A stretch of DNA of 64,000 bases from Paenibacillus sp. Root444D2 (GCF_001426375.1 NZ_LMEO01000050.1:62001-126000); one strand, 5' to 3'; counted from the first letter of the stretch, positions 16,593-25,200 are shown. Notes: a model not told the origin generated them from the letters alone. Made by a program: numbers and translations.

Positions 16593-16633
16593 GCATAAGG
16601 ATAGGGTCAAAGCTTTTTACCCTATCCTTATGC
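16593..16633. repeat. Perfect 15-bp hairpin
   Basis: GCATAAGGATAGGGT (16593-16607) is perfectly complementary to ACCCTATCCTTATGC (16619-16633) with an 11-base loop CAAAGCTTTTT. It is adjacent to the nested inverted repeat and about 100 bases upstream of comA. It could act as a bidirectional transcription barrier or belong to the same repeat element. Confidence 0.8.
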
Positions 16634-16733
16634 AAGCTCGTCTGATTTTAGGCATGCTGGGCACCTCCATTTGTGAAGATGCATATGCTGAACACAGAAT
16701 TGAACCTTCAAAGGACAGTGAGGAGAATTACCG

Positions 16734-17537
16734 ATGGAAGTGACCTCTCATTTGAAATGGAATCCCGTTCTAGCCGACCCCACAGGACAAAGGCAGGCTA
16801 AACCAAGAACACTGGGTAAAACGATGGTGATGGATAAAGGATTAGGCTTGAACGCTTTTCAAGATCTGCTTACCACGTCAAGCAGCCATCTAGATATGAT
16901 CAAAATTGGCTTCGGTACCTCGCCGCTTTATCCGTTACATGTACTTAAAAGTAAGATTTCCTCTGCAAAAGAAAACGGCATTTGCGTTTATCCGGGTGGT
17001 ACCTTTTTGGAGGTAGCCATCAGACAGAATGCGGTAAACTCTTTTTTTGACATGCTTATTGCGCTTGGTTTTAATGGCGTTGAAATTTCCGATGGGACGA
17101 TTGAAATGGAGCGTAGACTTCGAAACGAGCTTATTTCCAGAGGATTGGAAGAGGGATTCGAGGTCATCACCGAATATGGCAAGAAAGGTTGGGGATCTTC
17201 CATTGAGTTGGAGGAATTAATTGAAACAGTCTTGATCGACACGGAACTCGGGGCCAAAATGGTTACCATTGAAGCCCGGGAATCAGGCATGGGCGTTGGT
17301 ATTTTTGATCAGAACGGGAAATGTAAGGACGACGAACTGCAAAGGGTGCTTTCCGCAATTCCCGGCGAGCTTCTCTTATGGGAAGCACCGCTCAAAAGTC
17401 AGCAGGTACATTTAATTAGCATGCTAGGCCCCAACATCCACTTGGGCAATATTCCACCGGATGAGTTGATTGCGTTGGAAGCATTACGGAGAGGACTCCG
17501 TTCCGATACGTTGTCGTTGGGTACCAGAAAGGATTAA
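16734..17537 (+). CDS. comA: Phosphosulfolactate synthase (ComA family)
   Basis: It adds sulfite to phosphoenolpyruvate to give (2R)-phospho-3-sulfolactate. The 267-residue TIM barrel shows KTMVMDKGLGLNAFQDLL, IKIGFGTSPLYP, CVYPGGTFLEVA, GFNGVEISDGTIEM and KMVTIEARESG, characteristic of ComA and Bacillus YitD. In methanogens the enzyme serves coenzyme M; in Bacillus the pathway supplies 3-sulfolactate, which accumulates in spores. The ATG has a GTGAGGAG site. comB follows after 3 bases, and the gene lies beside the spoIIIA operon. A spore role is inferred. Confidence 0.9.
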   Translation: MEVTSHLKWNPVLADPTGQRQAKPRTLGKTMVMDKGLGLNAFQDLLTTSSSHLDMIKIGFGTSPLYPLHVLKSKISSAKENGICVYPGGTFLEVAIRQNAVNSFFDMLIALGFNGVEISDGTIEMERRLRNELISRGLEEGFEVITEYGKKGWGSSIELEELIETVLIDTELGAKMVTIEARESGMGVGIFDQNGKCKDDELQRVLSAIPGELLLWEAPLKSQQVHLISMLGPNIHLGNIPPDELIALEALRRGLRSDTLSLGTRKD

Positions 17538-17540
17538 AAG

Positions 17541-18260
17541 ATGCATATCGAGGTTGTCGCCAACATCGGCGAAGCTAGAAGTGACGAATTTCTTCATAAA
17601 ACCGTCATTGTCGTTGATGTTTTACGTGCAACTAGCACGATCATCACCGCACTGATTAACGGTTGCAAAGCCATTGTTCCTGTGGAAACGGTTCTGAAGG
17701 CCAAGGAATTATTTCGAGAGGGAGATTTACTTGGAGGCGAGCGTTTTTGTAAAAAGATTCCTGGTTTCGATTTCGGAAATTCGCCACTGGAATACACAAA
17801 AGCAGCCGTTCAAGGCAAGCGAATTATACTTACAACCACGAATGGAACAAGAGGTATTCAGAAAGCGATGAAAGCCGATCACGTGTTAGCGGGAGCCCTA
17901 CTAAATAGCAGAGCTTGCGCGAGGGCCGCGGTCGATTTCAAACGAGATACCGTTATTTTGTGCGCAGGAACTCAAGATGTTTTCTCTTTGGAAGATGGGC
18001 TTTGCGCAGGTCTTATCCTTGAGGAATTGTCCATTCTGCTCGGTGACAAAAATATAGCAGTCAACGATTTCGGCATGGCCATGCGAGGGTGTTATCTGGA
18101 ATCGAAGGATTCGTTGTATGAAAAAATATTAACCTGCAGTAATGGAAAGAAAATGAATAAGTCTGGTTTCCAGGCAGATTTGGTTTTTTGCGCAAAACCG
18201 AATATCACAGATCATGTTCCCCTTTTGGAACGTGATCAAATGGTACTCATGCATCTTTGA
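17541..18260 (+). CDS. comB: 2-phosphosulfolactate phosphatase (ComB family)
   Basis: It dephosphorylates phosphosulfolactate from ComA to sulfolactate. The 239 residues carry ComB signatures: VVDVLRATSTIITALINGCKA, GGERFCKKIPGFDFGNSPLEY, RIILTTTNGTRGIQKA and VILCAGTQDVFSLEDGLCAG. The ATG follows AAAGGA and sits 3 bases after comA, so the two form an operon. No gene for oxidation of sulfolactate is nearby, so sulfolactate is the expected end product. Confidence 0.9.
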   Translation: MHIEVVANIGEARSDEFLHKTVIVVDVLRATSTIITALINGCKAIVPVETVLKAKELFREGDLLGGERFCKKIPGFDFGNSPLEYTKAAVQGKRIILTTTNGTRGIQKAMKADHVLAGALLNSRACARAAVDFKRDTVILCAGTQDVFSLEDGLCAGLILEELSILLGDKNIAVNDFGMAMRGCYLESKDSLYEKILTCSNGKKMNKSGFQADLVFCAKPNITDHVPLLERDQMVLMHL

Positions 18261-18338
18261 TAAACACTCCTTCGTTCTAAATACAAGCCCTTCTCATAAA
18301 CTAAGATTGAAGTTATGAGGACGAGGGGTTTTGACACT

Positions 18339-18803
18339 ATGAATGGCGATTTGCTCTTAGTTATTCTCATTATAATTGGACTCATTGGCCGATCACCAAT
18401 TATTACGACCGCGGCTTGCATTTTACTTGCGATTAAACTTATTGGGTTAGACCGTTTTTTTCCCACGATGGAGCGCAGAGGATTAGAACTCGGATTATTG
18501 TTCTTAACGATTGGGGTGCTGGTCCCCTTTGCCAGTGAGCGTATCTCCGTGAAGGATATCTTGTCGGTATTCACCACTTGGCCGGGCATCATCGCACTAC
18601 TTGGCGGAGCTATTGCTACCTATATGAATGGAAAAGGGTTGGAACTGCTAAAATTAGACCCACAATTAATTGTGGGTCTTGTGATTGGTTCTATATTTGG
18701 CATTATATTTATGCGCGGAATTCCGGTTGGCCCCTTAATGGCAGCCGGAATAACGGCTTTTTTATTAAAGCTGGCTTATTTTATATCAGATAAATGGCAT
18801 TAA
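18339..18803 (+). CDS. DUF441 family membrane protein
   Basis: A 154-residue polytopic protein (about five TM helices) matching DUF441 (YeaL/YtwI-like): MNGDLLLVILIIIGLIGRSP, FFPTMERRGLELGLLFLTIGVL, FTTWPGIIALLGGAIATYMNG, IPVGPLMAAGITAF. Function unknown. The ATG at 18339 was preferred over one 8 codons earlier because GAGGGG lies 10 bases upstream. A perfect 24-bp palindrome (18656-18679) lies inside the gene. It ends 8 bases from the convergent lysC stop. Confidence 0.85.
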   Translation: MNGDLLLVILIIIGLIGRSPIITTAACILLAIKLIGLDRFFPTMERRGLELGLLFLTIGVLVPFASERISVKDILSVFTTWPGIIALLGGAIATYMNGKGLELLKLDPQLIVGLVIGSIFGIIFMRGIPVGPLMAAGITAFLLKLAYFISDKWH

Positions 18804-18811
18804 TTTTTCGA

Positions 18812-20068
18812 TTATCTGCGATCTTCTGGTCCACCAACAAACGCATGCTCGGTTGTGTCCAAGCCGTATGCAGTGTGCAGGGAACGGATAACTTCAGTTA
18901 GGTTCGTGTTGTCAACGACACAGGACATTTTAATCTCCGATGTGCTAACTAAGGAAATAGAGATACCAAGATCAGAAATCACTTTGAACATCGTTGCAGC
19001 AACACCTGGTGTACTTACCATACCAGCGCCAACTATGGACACTTTCACAAGGTTCACTTCAGAAGTGACTTCACGATATCCAATGTCACCGCGAATTTGT
19101 TCAATCACGGTCAATGCTTTTTCGCGATCTGCAAGAGTCGTTGTGAAAGAGAAATCAGCCGAACCGCTGATCACACCGCTTTGTACAATGATGTCGACAT
19201 CAATTTGCTCTTCGGCAAGAGCAATAAATACTTTAGCCAGCTGTCCCGGTTTCTCAGGTACACCTAGAATACTAATTCTTGCCACATTCTTATCGTAAGC
19301 GATGCCTCGAACGACGATTCCTTGCTCCATCACTGCTTCCTCCTTCACGTTGGTACCTTCATTGTAAGTAAAGCTGGAACGTACCACTAAGGTAACGTTA
19401 TAATTTTTGGCATATTCTACAGCCCTTGGATGCAGAACAGCAGCCCCTAAATTAGCAAGCTCCAGCATCTCATCATAGGAAATCTCATTTAGCTTTCTCG
19501 CTACTTTCACGATGCGCGGATCTGTCGAATAAATGCCATCTACATCGGTATAAATCTCACATAGATCTGCTTTAATAGCAGCAGCAAGTGCTACAGCCGT
19601 TGTATCCGACCCGCCGCGGCCAAGTGTGGTAATCTCACCTGCATCGGTCATCCCTTGGAAGCCAGCTACGATGACGACATTGCCTTGTTCGAGAGCTTTC
19701 AGTACACGATGCGGCTGAATATCCGTAATTCTGGCCTTACCATGAATCGGTTCCGTATAAATACCACTTTGCCAACCGGTATAAGAAACCGCCTGCTCAC
19801 CCAAATTATGTATTGCCATCGATAAGAGAGCTACCGATACCTGCTCTCCTGTCGTTAACAACATATCCATTTCACGAGCCGGAGGGGCTCCATCGTAAAT
19901 TTGCTTAGACAGGTCGATCAAATCATCCGTTGTATCTCCCATCGCGGAAACGACAACAACGCAGCTATGTCCTGCTTGTTTTCGCTCTACGATTCTTTTT
20001 GCAACACGCTTCATTCGCTCTGGATCACCAACAGAGCTTCCGCCAAATTTCATCACTATAAGAGACAA
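18812..20068 (-). CDS. lysC: Aspartate kinase, LysC type
   Basis: It phosphorylates aspartate, the first step to lysine, threonine, methionine and diaminopimelate/dipicolinate. The 418 residues have an N-terminal kinase domain (IVMKFGGSSVGD, VVVVSAMGDTTDDL, TTLGRGGSDTTAVALA, YTDVDGIYSTDPRIV) and two C-terminal ACT domains (ISILGVPEKPGQLA, VSIVGAGMVSTPGVAA). The start is TTG (20066-20068) behind GGGAG. An upstream in-frame extension to 20182 runs through the promoter and the efp terminator, so it was rejected. No lysine riboswitch was seen in the short leader. Confidence 0.94.
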   Translation of the reverse strand: MSLIVMKFGGSSVGDPERMKRVAKRIVERKQAGHSCVVVVSAMGDTTDDLIDLSKQIYDGAPPAREMDMLLTTGEQVSVALLSMAIHNLGEQAVSYTGWQSGIYTEPIHGKARITDIQPHRVLKALEQGNVVIVAGFQGMTDAGEITTLGRGGSDTTAVALAAAIKADLCEIYTDVDGIYSTDPRIVKVARKLNEISYDEMLELANLGAAVLHPRAVEYAKNYNVTLVVRSSFTYNEGTNVKEEAVMEQGIVVRGIAYDKNVARISILGVPEKPGQLAKVFIALAEEQIDVDIIVQSGVISGSADFSFTTTLADREKALTVIEQIRGDIGYREVTSEVNLVKVSIVGAGMVSTPGVAATMFKVISDLGISISLVSTSEIKMSCVVDNTNLTEVIRSLHTAYGLDTTEHAFVGGPEDRR

Positions 20069-20111
20069 AGCTGACCCACTCCCAACGCATACTAGTGCAT
20101 AACAATTCAAT

Positions 20112-20120
20112 ATTATAGCA
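20112..20120 (-). promoter_or_regulatory. Extended -10 promoter of lysC
   Basis: The minus strand reads TGCTATAAT, a perfect TATAAT (20112-20117) with an upstream TG. No good -35 is present at 17 bases; TTACCA lies at 19 bases. It sits about 45 bases upstream of the lysC start. Confidence 0.55.
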
Positions 20121-20160
20121 TAAAAACACCTTGCTGTGGTAAGAAATCCACGTGAAATGA

Positions 20161-20200
20161 AAAAAAGCCTTTTGGACTCCAAAGAGTCTGAAAGGCTTTA
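20161..20200 (-). terminator. Terminator of efp
   Basis: AAAGCCTTTTGGACTC (20164-20179) pairs with GAGTCTGAAAGGCTTT (20184-20199) over a CAAA loop, followed on the minus strand by seven T. It lies 5 bases after the efp stop. Confidence 0.9.
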
Positions 20201-20204
20201 GTCA

Positions 20205-20768
20205 TTAGTTGCTCGCGCGTGAAAGGTATTTTCCATCATCTGTATCAACGGAAAGAATATCGCCTTCGTTGATGAAAAGTGGCACCATCACATTAAGACC
20301 TGTTTCCACTTTCGCATTTTTCAAAGCACCTTGAGCTGTGTTTCCTTTAACGCTTGCATCGGTTTCGATAACTTTCAAGTCAACGCTCTTCGGAAGGTTA
20401 ATCCCAAGAATTTCACCTTGATAGCTCATGATTTTGATGTTCATGTTTTCTTTCAGAAAGTTCAATTCCCATTTCAATTGTTCATGGGAAAGGGAAATCT
20501 GATCAAACGTCTCTGTATCCATGAATGTGTACTCGTCGCCAGCTGCGTACAAGTATTGCATTTCACGGTTTTCGATGTGCGCTCGTCCAACGTTCTCGCC
20601 AGCACGGAATGTACGTTCAACGGTATTCCCGTTACGCAGGTTTTTAAGCTTGGAGCGCACGAATGCAGCGCCTTTACCTGGTTTAACGTGTTGGAAATCT
20701 AGAACAGTAAAAATATCATGCTCAACTGTAATTGTAAGACCTGTTTTGAAATCGTTAACTGATATCAC
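20205..20768 (-). CDS. efp: Elongation factor P
   Basis: EF-P relieves ribosome stalling at polyproline. The 187 residues (usual length about 185) show MISVNDFKTGLTI, the modification loop VKPGKGAAFVRSKLKNLRNG with its Lys, and a C-terminal OB domain (TGLNVMVPLFINEGD). The GTG start (20766-20768) has a GGAGGG site. The gene follows the Pro-peptidase by 15 bases, an arrangement conserved in Bacilli. Confidence 0.97.
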   Translation of the reverse strand: MISVNDFKTGLTITVEHDIFTVLDFQHVKPGKGAAFVRSKLKNLRNGNTVERTFRAGENVGRAHIENREMQYLYAAGDEYTFMDTETFDQISLSHEQLKWELNFLKENMNIKIMSYQGEILGINLPKSVDLKVIETDASVKGNTAQGALKNAKVETGLNVMVPLFINEGDILSVDTDDGKYLSRASN

Positions 20769-20783
20769 TTGTGAATCCCTCCG

Positions 20784-21857
20784 CTAGTCAATAATAAGAA
20801 AATCTTTGGTAGAATGTGTGAGTATTTTAATGCCGGTGTCAGTAATTACTGCGTCATCCTCAATACGAACTCCGCCAAAGTTGGGGAGATAAATACCAGG
20901 TTCAACCGTAACCACCATACCAGGTGTTAAAATCATGTCCTCGGTTTTCGACAAGCGTGGATTTTCATGTACCTCCATGCCTAAACCATGTCCGGTACCG
21001 TGACCGAAGTAATCGCCATAACCATGCTTCACAATCACGTCTCGTGCGTAAGCATCGCCTTCTCTGCCAGTGATACCTGGTCGGAGGTTAGCTAAACAAT
21101 TCAATTGGGCCTCAAGGACAATGTCATAAATTTCTTTATGTTTGTCTGTCGGCTTACCTAGCATAACCGTTCTAGTAATGTCAGAGCAATACCCTTTATA
21201 ATACGCTCCAAAATCCAATTTGACAAATTCGTTTAATTGTAGCACGCGATCGCTCGCTTTACCATGAGGAAGCGCAGAGCGTTCACCAGAAGCAACAATT
21301 GTTTCAAATGACGTTGAAGTCCCGCCATTTTTGCGGATAAACATCTCGATCTCAAGGGCAATATCCTTTTCCTGCACACCTGGTTTGATAAAAGATAGAA
21401 TGTGTGAGAATGTTTGATCAGCCAAATCAGCGGCTTCTTGCATAATCTGTAATTCCGCCTCATCTTTAACCATTCGAATCAACTCAACAACGCGCGCTGT
21501 AGGCACCAATTCGATACCCGCTAATCCTTCTTGGTAACTTAAGAAATCACCGTAGGATACATCCACTTGCTCGAAGCCAAGCTTTGTGATCCCTTGCTGC
21601 TGCAAGAGTTCCTTCACTGTCTCGATTGCTTTTGCCTTATGCTCAACAACTTCAAATAGCTTAGCTTGCTGAGGAGCTTGCGTCATATAACGAAAATCAG
21701 TTAACAATAAGGCACGGTCTAACGTTATAAGGACATAGCCAGAAGAACCAGTGAAACCAGATACATATGTACGGTTGTATGCATTCGTGATGAGTATTGC
21801 CGGTAAATCTTGCTGTTGCATAACCTTGCGAAGACGTTCAATACGTTTCTCCTGCAT
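20784..21857 (-). CDS. Xaa-Pro aminopeptidase (M24 family)
   Basis: It cleaves N-terminal residues before proline (or Xaa-Pro dipeptides). The 357 residues have a creatinase-like N-terminal domain and an M24 pita-bread domain with ligands in KLDFGAYYKGYCSDITRT (two Asp), GHGTGHGLGMEVHE (His), TVEPGIYLP (Glu) and GGVRIEDD (Glu). The ATG at 21855-21857 has GGTGA upstream; an in-frame start 4 codons earlier is weaker. It corresponds to Bacillus YqhT. Confidence 0.9.
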   Translation of the reverse strand: MQEKRIERLRKVMQQQDLPAILITNAYNRTYVSGFTGSSGYVLITLDRALLLTDFRYMTQAPQQAKLFEVVEHKAKAIETVKELLQQQGITKLGFEQVDVSYGDFLSYQEGLAGIELVPTARVVELIRMVKDEAELQIMQEAADLADQTFSHILSFIKPGVQEKDIALEIEMFIRKNGGTSTSFETIVASGERSALPHGKASDRVLQLNEFVKLDFGAYYKGYCSDITRTVMLGKPTDKHKEIYDIVLEAQLNCLANLRPGITGREGDAYARDVIVKHGYGDYFGHGTGHGLGMEVHENPRLSKTEDMILTPGMVVTVEPGIYLPNFGGVRIEDDAVITDTGIKILTHSTKDFLIID

Positions 21858-21875
21858 TGAGATCACCAATCTTTC

Positions 21876-22307
21876 TTACAGATGAGGTATTAATGCTCTT
21901 AAACCAAGTTCATAGCTCTGTGCACCGAAGCCACAGATTTGACCGATAACGACAGGCGCAGTAACCGAGTGATGACGAAACTCCTCGCGCTTATGAATAT
22001 TCGAAATGTGAACTTCTACAGTTGGCAATTGAACCGCTGAGAGTGCATCGCGAATGGCATAACTATAATGCGTGAATGCTCCTGGATTGATTACAATACC
22101 ATCTTTTGTGCCGAAAGCTTCATGAATTTTATCAATAATATCGCCTTCATGGTTCGATTGAAAGCTCTCAAGCTCGATCGACAGCGCCTCAGCTAATTCA
22201 TTTAAACCTTGAATAATCGTTGAAAGCGAAACCGTTCCGTACACGCCAGGTTCACGTACGCCGAGCATATTTAAGTTCGGACCATTAATGACTAGAACCT
22301 TTTTCAA
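21876..22307 (-). CDS. aroQ: Type II 3-dehydroquinate dehydratase
   Basis: It converts 3-dehydroquinate to 3-dehydroshikimate. The 143 residues show KKVLVINGPNLNMLGVREP, the catalytic Tyr region GVYG, FQSNHEGDIIDKIHEA, NPGAFTHYSYAIRDAL and EVHISNIHKREEFRHHS. The start is the TTG at 22305-22307 (giving MKKVLVIN) behind GGGAGTG; an upstream ATG (22328) would need a nonstandard extension. Bacillus calls it yqhS at this locus. Confidence 0.93.
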   Translation of the reverse strand: MKKVLVINGPNLNMLGVREPGVYGTVSLSTIIQGLNELAEALSIELESFQSNHEGDIIDKIHEAFGTKDGIVINPGAFTHYSYAIRDALSAVQLPTVEVHISNIHKREEFRHHSVTAPVVIGQICGFGAQSYELGLRALIPHL

Positions 22308-22325
22308 CAGGAAATCACTCCCAAG

Positions 22326-22348
22326 CATTTTTCATTGAAAAATGGGCT
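22326..22348 (-). promoter_or_regulatory. Hairpin before aroQ
   Basis: CATTTTTC and GAAAAATG flank an ATT loop, forming an 8-bp stem about 20 bases upstream of the TTG start. It has no T-run. Its position just 5' of a ribosome-binding site resembles the leader hairpins at asp23 and accC, although the sequence differs. Confidence 0.35.
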
Positions 22349-22387
22349 TTACAAGCCTATTTAACCTCTGATATTTTACCATAACTT

Positions 22388-22879
22388 TCATGTCTTGTGT
22401 ATAGGTCGTCTTGTTCTTGCATCCGTATATTCAATAGAAATGGAATAACCAATAAACATTCCCCATAGCAGAAACAAACAAAAATCACTAAGAACGGTAT
22501 CTAGATCCAGATCCTTAATCCAATAGGTCATTCCCGATAAGGGACCAATGAGTAAATATATTACAGCCCACCATAGAGCTCCATACGCTAGCCCCCACCA
22601 AGGCCCCTGAAACTTCCACATCGTGACCATATAGATAAACGCAGCAACGATTGAAAATACGGTGAATATCCCCCAACCAATGAGCGTTCCCAGCCAAGTA
22701 TGCAGAAAATCATGTTTGAAAAAAGGCTCTACAAGAAAGCCGATTACAATCTTGGTGAACTTTAAATAGTACTCAACAATTTTGATTGCTCCCCATATAA
22801 ATCCAGCGAAAAAGCCGATGTAAAGGGCAAATACCCAACGATTTGTCCGGATTTTTTCTTCCTTTTTATCACTTATCAT
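22388..22879 (-). CDS. yqhR: YqhR-like membrane protein
   Basis: A 163-residue protein with four predicted TM helices (WVFALYIGFFAGFIWGAIKI, WGIFTVFSIVAAFIYMVTM, GLAYGALWWAVIYLLIG, FCLFLLWGMFIGYSISIEY). Its match to YqhR rests on hydropathy, length and position between aroQ and the divergent yqhQ, as in Bacillus. Function unknown. The ATG is at 22877-22879. Confidence 0.75.
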   Translation of the reverse strand: MISDKKEEKIRTNRWVFALYIGFFAGFIWGAIKIVEYYLKFTKIVIGFLVEPFFKHDFLHTWLGTLIGWGIFTVFSIVAAFIYMVTMWKFQGPWWGLAYGALWWAVIYLLIGPLSGMTYWIKDLDLDTVLSDFCLFLLWGMFIGYSISIEYTDARTRRPIHKT

Positions 22880-23029
22880 CCATCGTCTTCCTTTCTCTAC
22901 ACATGTTGCTTGTCTTTCCTTAGGTATGAATAGTATGTTCTACCGCTATCGGTAGCATTCAATCTACGAATCCGTTACAATAAGAAAGTACAAATAACTG
23001 AATTTGAGAAAGATAAGAAGGTGGATCTT

Positions 23030-23974
23030 GTGGCAGAACAAAACAGTATATACGGAGGACAAGCCGTCATTGAAGGCGTCATGTTCGCAGGAAAAAATGT
23101 GCATGTAACCGCTGTGCGCAAAAAAGACGGTTCCCTTGATTACTTAGAAGTACCGAAGAAAGTGATCCCTTGGGTCCAAACACTCAAGAGAATACCGTTT
23201 ATACGCGGTATTGTGGGAATCATAGAATCAAGCGCTAAAGGCGCTCAGCACTTGAATTTCTCGGCTGAATCCTTCGCTGAACAAGAAGGCGAGGATGCTA
23301 ACAGTGCCAAGAAAGAAGAAAAACCAGGCTTCTTTTCTAATATTTCAATGATTCTTGGCGTAGCTGTTGTGGGTGTGATTTCGTTTCTATTTGGCAAATT
23401 CGTATTCACGCTGGTTCCAGCTGTTATCGAACAGTTTTTGTTTCAAAATGTATTTAGCAATCAATTTCTTCATAATCTTATAGAAGGTGTTATTAAGATT
23501 ATTTTACTTGTCGGATATATTTATTTCATATCTTTGACACCTATGATCCGCAGATTGTTTCAATATCATGGCGCTGAACATAAGGTCATTAGTGCTTATG
23601 AGGCTGGCGTAGAGCTAACGGTTAGTAACGTACAGAAATTCAACACGCTTCATTATCGTTGTGGCAGCAGTTTCATCGTGTTCACCGTATTGATTGGTGT
23701 CGTTATTTATTCATTCCTTCACTATGACGGATATGTCGAACGTATCGTGCAGCGTTTAATATTGCTGCCTGTTGTCATTGGTGTTTCTTATGAAGTATTA
23801 CGATTCACCAATTCGCTTCGTGAAGTCCCCGTCCTTCGTTACTTAGGCTATCCTGGACTATGGCTTCAGCTGCTTACAACCAAAGAACCTGAAGACAGTC
23901 AAGTTGAGGTGTCGATTGCTTCTTTCAACCGCATGCGTGAAGCAGAACAACGAATCTTGGAGGGACGTGCATGA
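23030..23974 (+). CDS. yqhQ: DUF1385 family membrane protein YqhQ
   Basis: A 314-residue protein starting MAEQNSIYGGQAVIEGVMF, the DUF1385 signature. YFISLTPMIRRLFQYHGAEHKVISAYE and TLHYRCGSSFIVF are diagnostic. About five TM helices are present. The GTG at 23030 was chosen over one three codons earlier because AGAAGGTGG is better spaced. Function unknown; its conserved neighbours here are core biosynthesis genes. The stop overlaps the next gene by four bases (ATGA). Confidence 0.9.
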   Translation: MAEQNSIYGGQAVIEGVMFAGKNVHVTAVRKKDGSLDYLEVPKKVIPWVQTLKRIPFIRGIVGIIESSAKGAQHLNFSAESFAEQEGEDANSAKKEEKPGFFSNISMILGVAVVGVISFLFGKFVFTLVPAVIEQFLFQNVFSNQFLHNLIEGVIKIILLVGYIYFISLTPMIRRLFQYHGAEHKVISAYEAGVELTVSNVQKFNTLHYRCGSSFIVFTVLIGVVIYSFLHYDGYVERIVQRLILLPVVIGVSYEVLRFTNSLREVPVLRYLGYPGLWLQLLTTKEPEDSQVEVSIASFNRMREAEQRILEGRA

Positions 23975-24225
23975 GAAGAAAATTTTCCCCGATCGAGGTC
24001 GCCATTGCGATTTTGATTGCGATTGGTTTGCTGGTAAGTTTGCGAACTTTGTTCATTCCTATTCTCGTGTTAGGGATTATTTTTCTTCTATACAAATTCC
24101 CGCCTTCTCGTTGGAAAAAGAATTCAACGGGTCGGGGGCCCAAAGGGAAAAGGAAAAACGCCAAGTTCCGTGTCATCAACGGAAGTAAAGATTCTGATTC
24201 GGATGATTTACCCAAATATCATTAA
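23971..24225 (+). CDS. Small membrane protein coupled to yqhQ
   Basis: An 84-residue protein with two N-terminal hydrophobic helices (VAIAILIAIGLLVSLRTLFI and LVLGIIFLLYKF) and a highly basic C-terminal tail (KGKRKNAKFRV). The start ATG overlaps the yqhQ stop, so translation is coupled. It could be the positional counterpart of Bacillus YqhP, but I do not recognise the family. Confidence 0.75.
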   Translation: MRRKFSPIEVAIAILIAIGLLVSLRTLFIPILVLGIIFLLYKFPPSRWKKNSTGRGPKGKRKNAKFRVINGSKDSDSDDLPKYH

Positions 24226-24237
24226 TACGGCTTAGCG

Positions 24238-25200
24238 TTATTCACGTCGCAATACGTACTTCTCGTAATTCTGTTCATATAATTCAGCGGACCAATTGTT
24301 GAAGTAATCATTGGAAGCTTGAAAGCCTGAGTCGTATAAAGACATACTGAGTTCTTTGGATAAGTTAAACTGCGTATTTCCCACACCTAAAGTCGGGATT
24401 TTGACCGTACGGAACCGGTTCTTTTGCTCAATATAGCGCTCATCATGAGCACTCAACATCGTTCCAAACAACGCTTCCAACATGGTTATCGGTCCTTTAA
24501 TTTTATGAGTGGGAATTTCGTTTTTACCTACTAATTGGAAACCAATAACAGGGATGATATCCTCGCGATCTGTTTCCTGATCAAACACCCAAAGTGGATA
24601 GTTGCTTAACAAGCCACCATCTACAATATAGTAAAACTGCTCTGCGAAAGGCGCTGCCTTTGCAGAGCTTTTTAATTTGCGCCGAATCATGACGGGATCG
24701 AAAAAATAAGGAATGCTTGTGCTCATTCGGACGGCTTTGGCAATAGAGAATTTGCGTGGATCGATCCCATATTGAGCGATATCATCAGGTAATATCAAAA
24801 GCTTACCTTGTGTAATATCGGATGCAATTACGCGCAGTTGATTGTGTCTCAAATCACCAAATGTACGGATTCCTTTGGCTGCTAATTGTTGATTTACCCA
24901 ATCCTCCAACGCCGCTCCGGAGTACAAGCCTTTTTTGATGAACAGCCGCGCGGCAGGTCCAATAATTTTCGTATTAAAAATAGGCGAACGCTGCATAAAC
25001 GACCTGAAAGGTGCTCTCAGGATCATTTCTTTCATGTCTTCTCCTGTATAACCCGCGGCCAAAAGAGCCGCTACGATGGCACCTGAGCTTGTACCTGCGA
25101 CTTCATTGAAGACATGCCCCTGCTTCATCGCCGCGCTTACACCACCAACCAGTGCAATCCCCTTTACGCCTCCGCCTTCAAACACACCGTTGATCTTCAA
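24238..25200 (-). CDS. Patatin-like phospholipase (YqhO-like)
   Basis: This 320-residue protein has the patatin core: oxyanion hole GVFEGGGVKGIALVGG, nucleophile elbow GTSSG, and the Asp of the dyad in VDGGLLSNYP. It probably hydrolyses membrane lipid acyl esters. The TTG start (25198-25200) follows AGGAGGGG. Bacillus yqhO occupies the same place next to yqhP/yqhQ and mntR. No signal peptide is visible, so it is probably cytoplasmic. Confidence 0.88.
   Translation of the reverse strand: MKINGVFEGGGVKGIALVGGVSAAMKQGHVFNEVAGTSSGAIVAALLAAGYTGEDMKEMILRAPFRSFMQRSPIFNTKIIGPAARLFIKKGLYSGAALEDWVNQQLAAKGIRTFGDLRHNQLRVIASDITQGKLLILPDDIAQYGIDPRKFSIAKAVRMSTSIPYFFDPVMIRRKLKSSAKAAPFAEQFYYIVDGGLLSNYPLWVFDQETDREDIIPVIGFQLVGKNEIPTHKIKGPITMLEALFGTMLSAHDERYIEQKNRFRTVKIPTLGVGNTQFNLSKELSMSLYDSGFQASNDYFNNWSAELYEQNYEKYVLRRE

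Larger units (their letters stand above)
16396..16733. other. Gene-free region with two strong hairpins
   Basis: The divergent gap between yqhV and comA holds a nested inverted repeat (16461-16563), a second perfect 15-bp hairpin (16593-16633) and a likely comA leader. No open reading frame with a ribosome-binding site was found. The comA site GTGAGGAG lies at about 16719-16726. Confidence 0.7.

Noticed and set aside
20069..20200. Lysine riboswitch upstream of lysC
   Set aside because: The leader is under 50 bases from the promoter to the start and the preceding structure is the efp terminator; no lysine-riboswitch core was seen.
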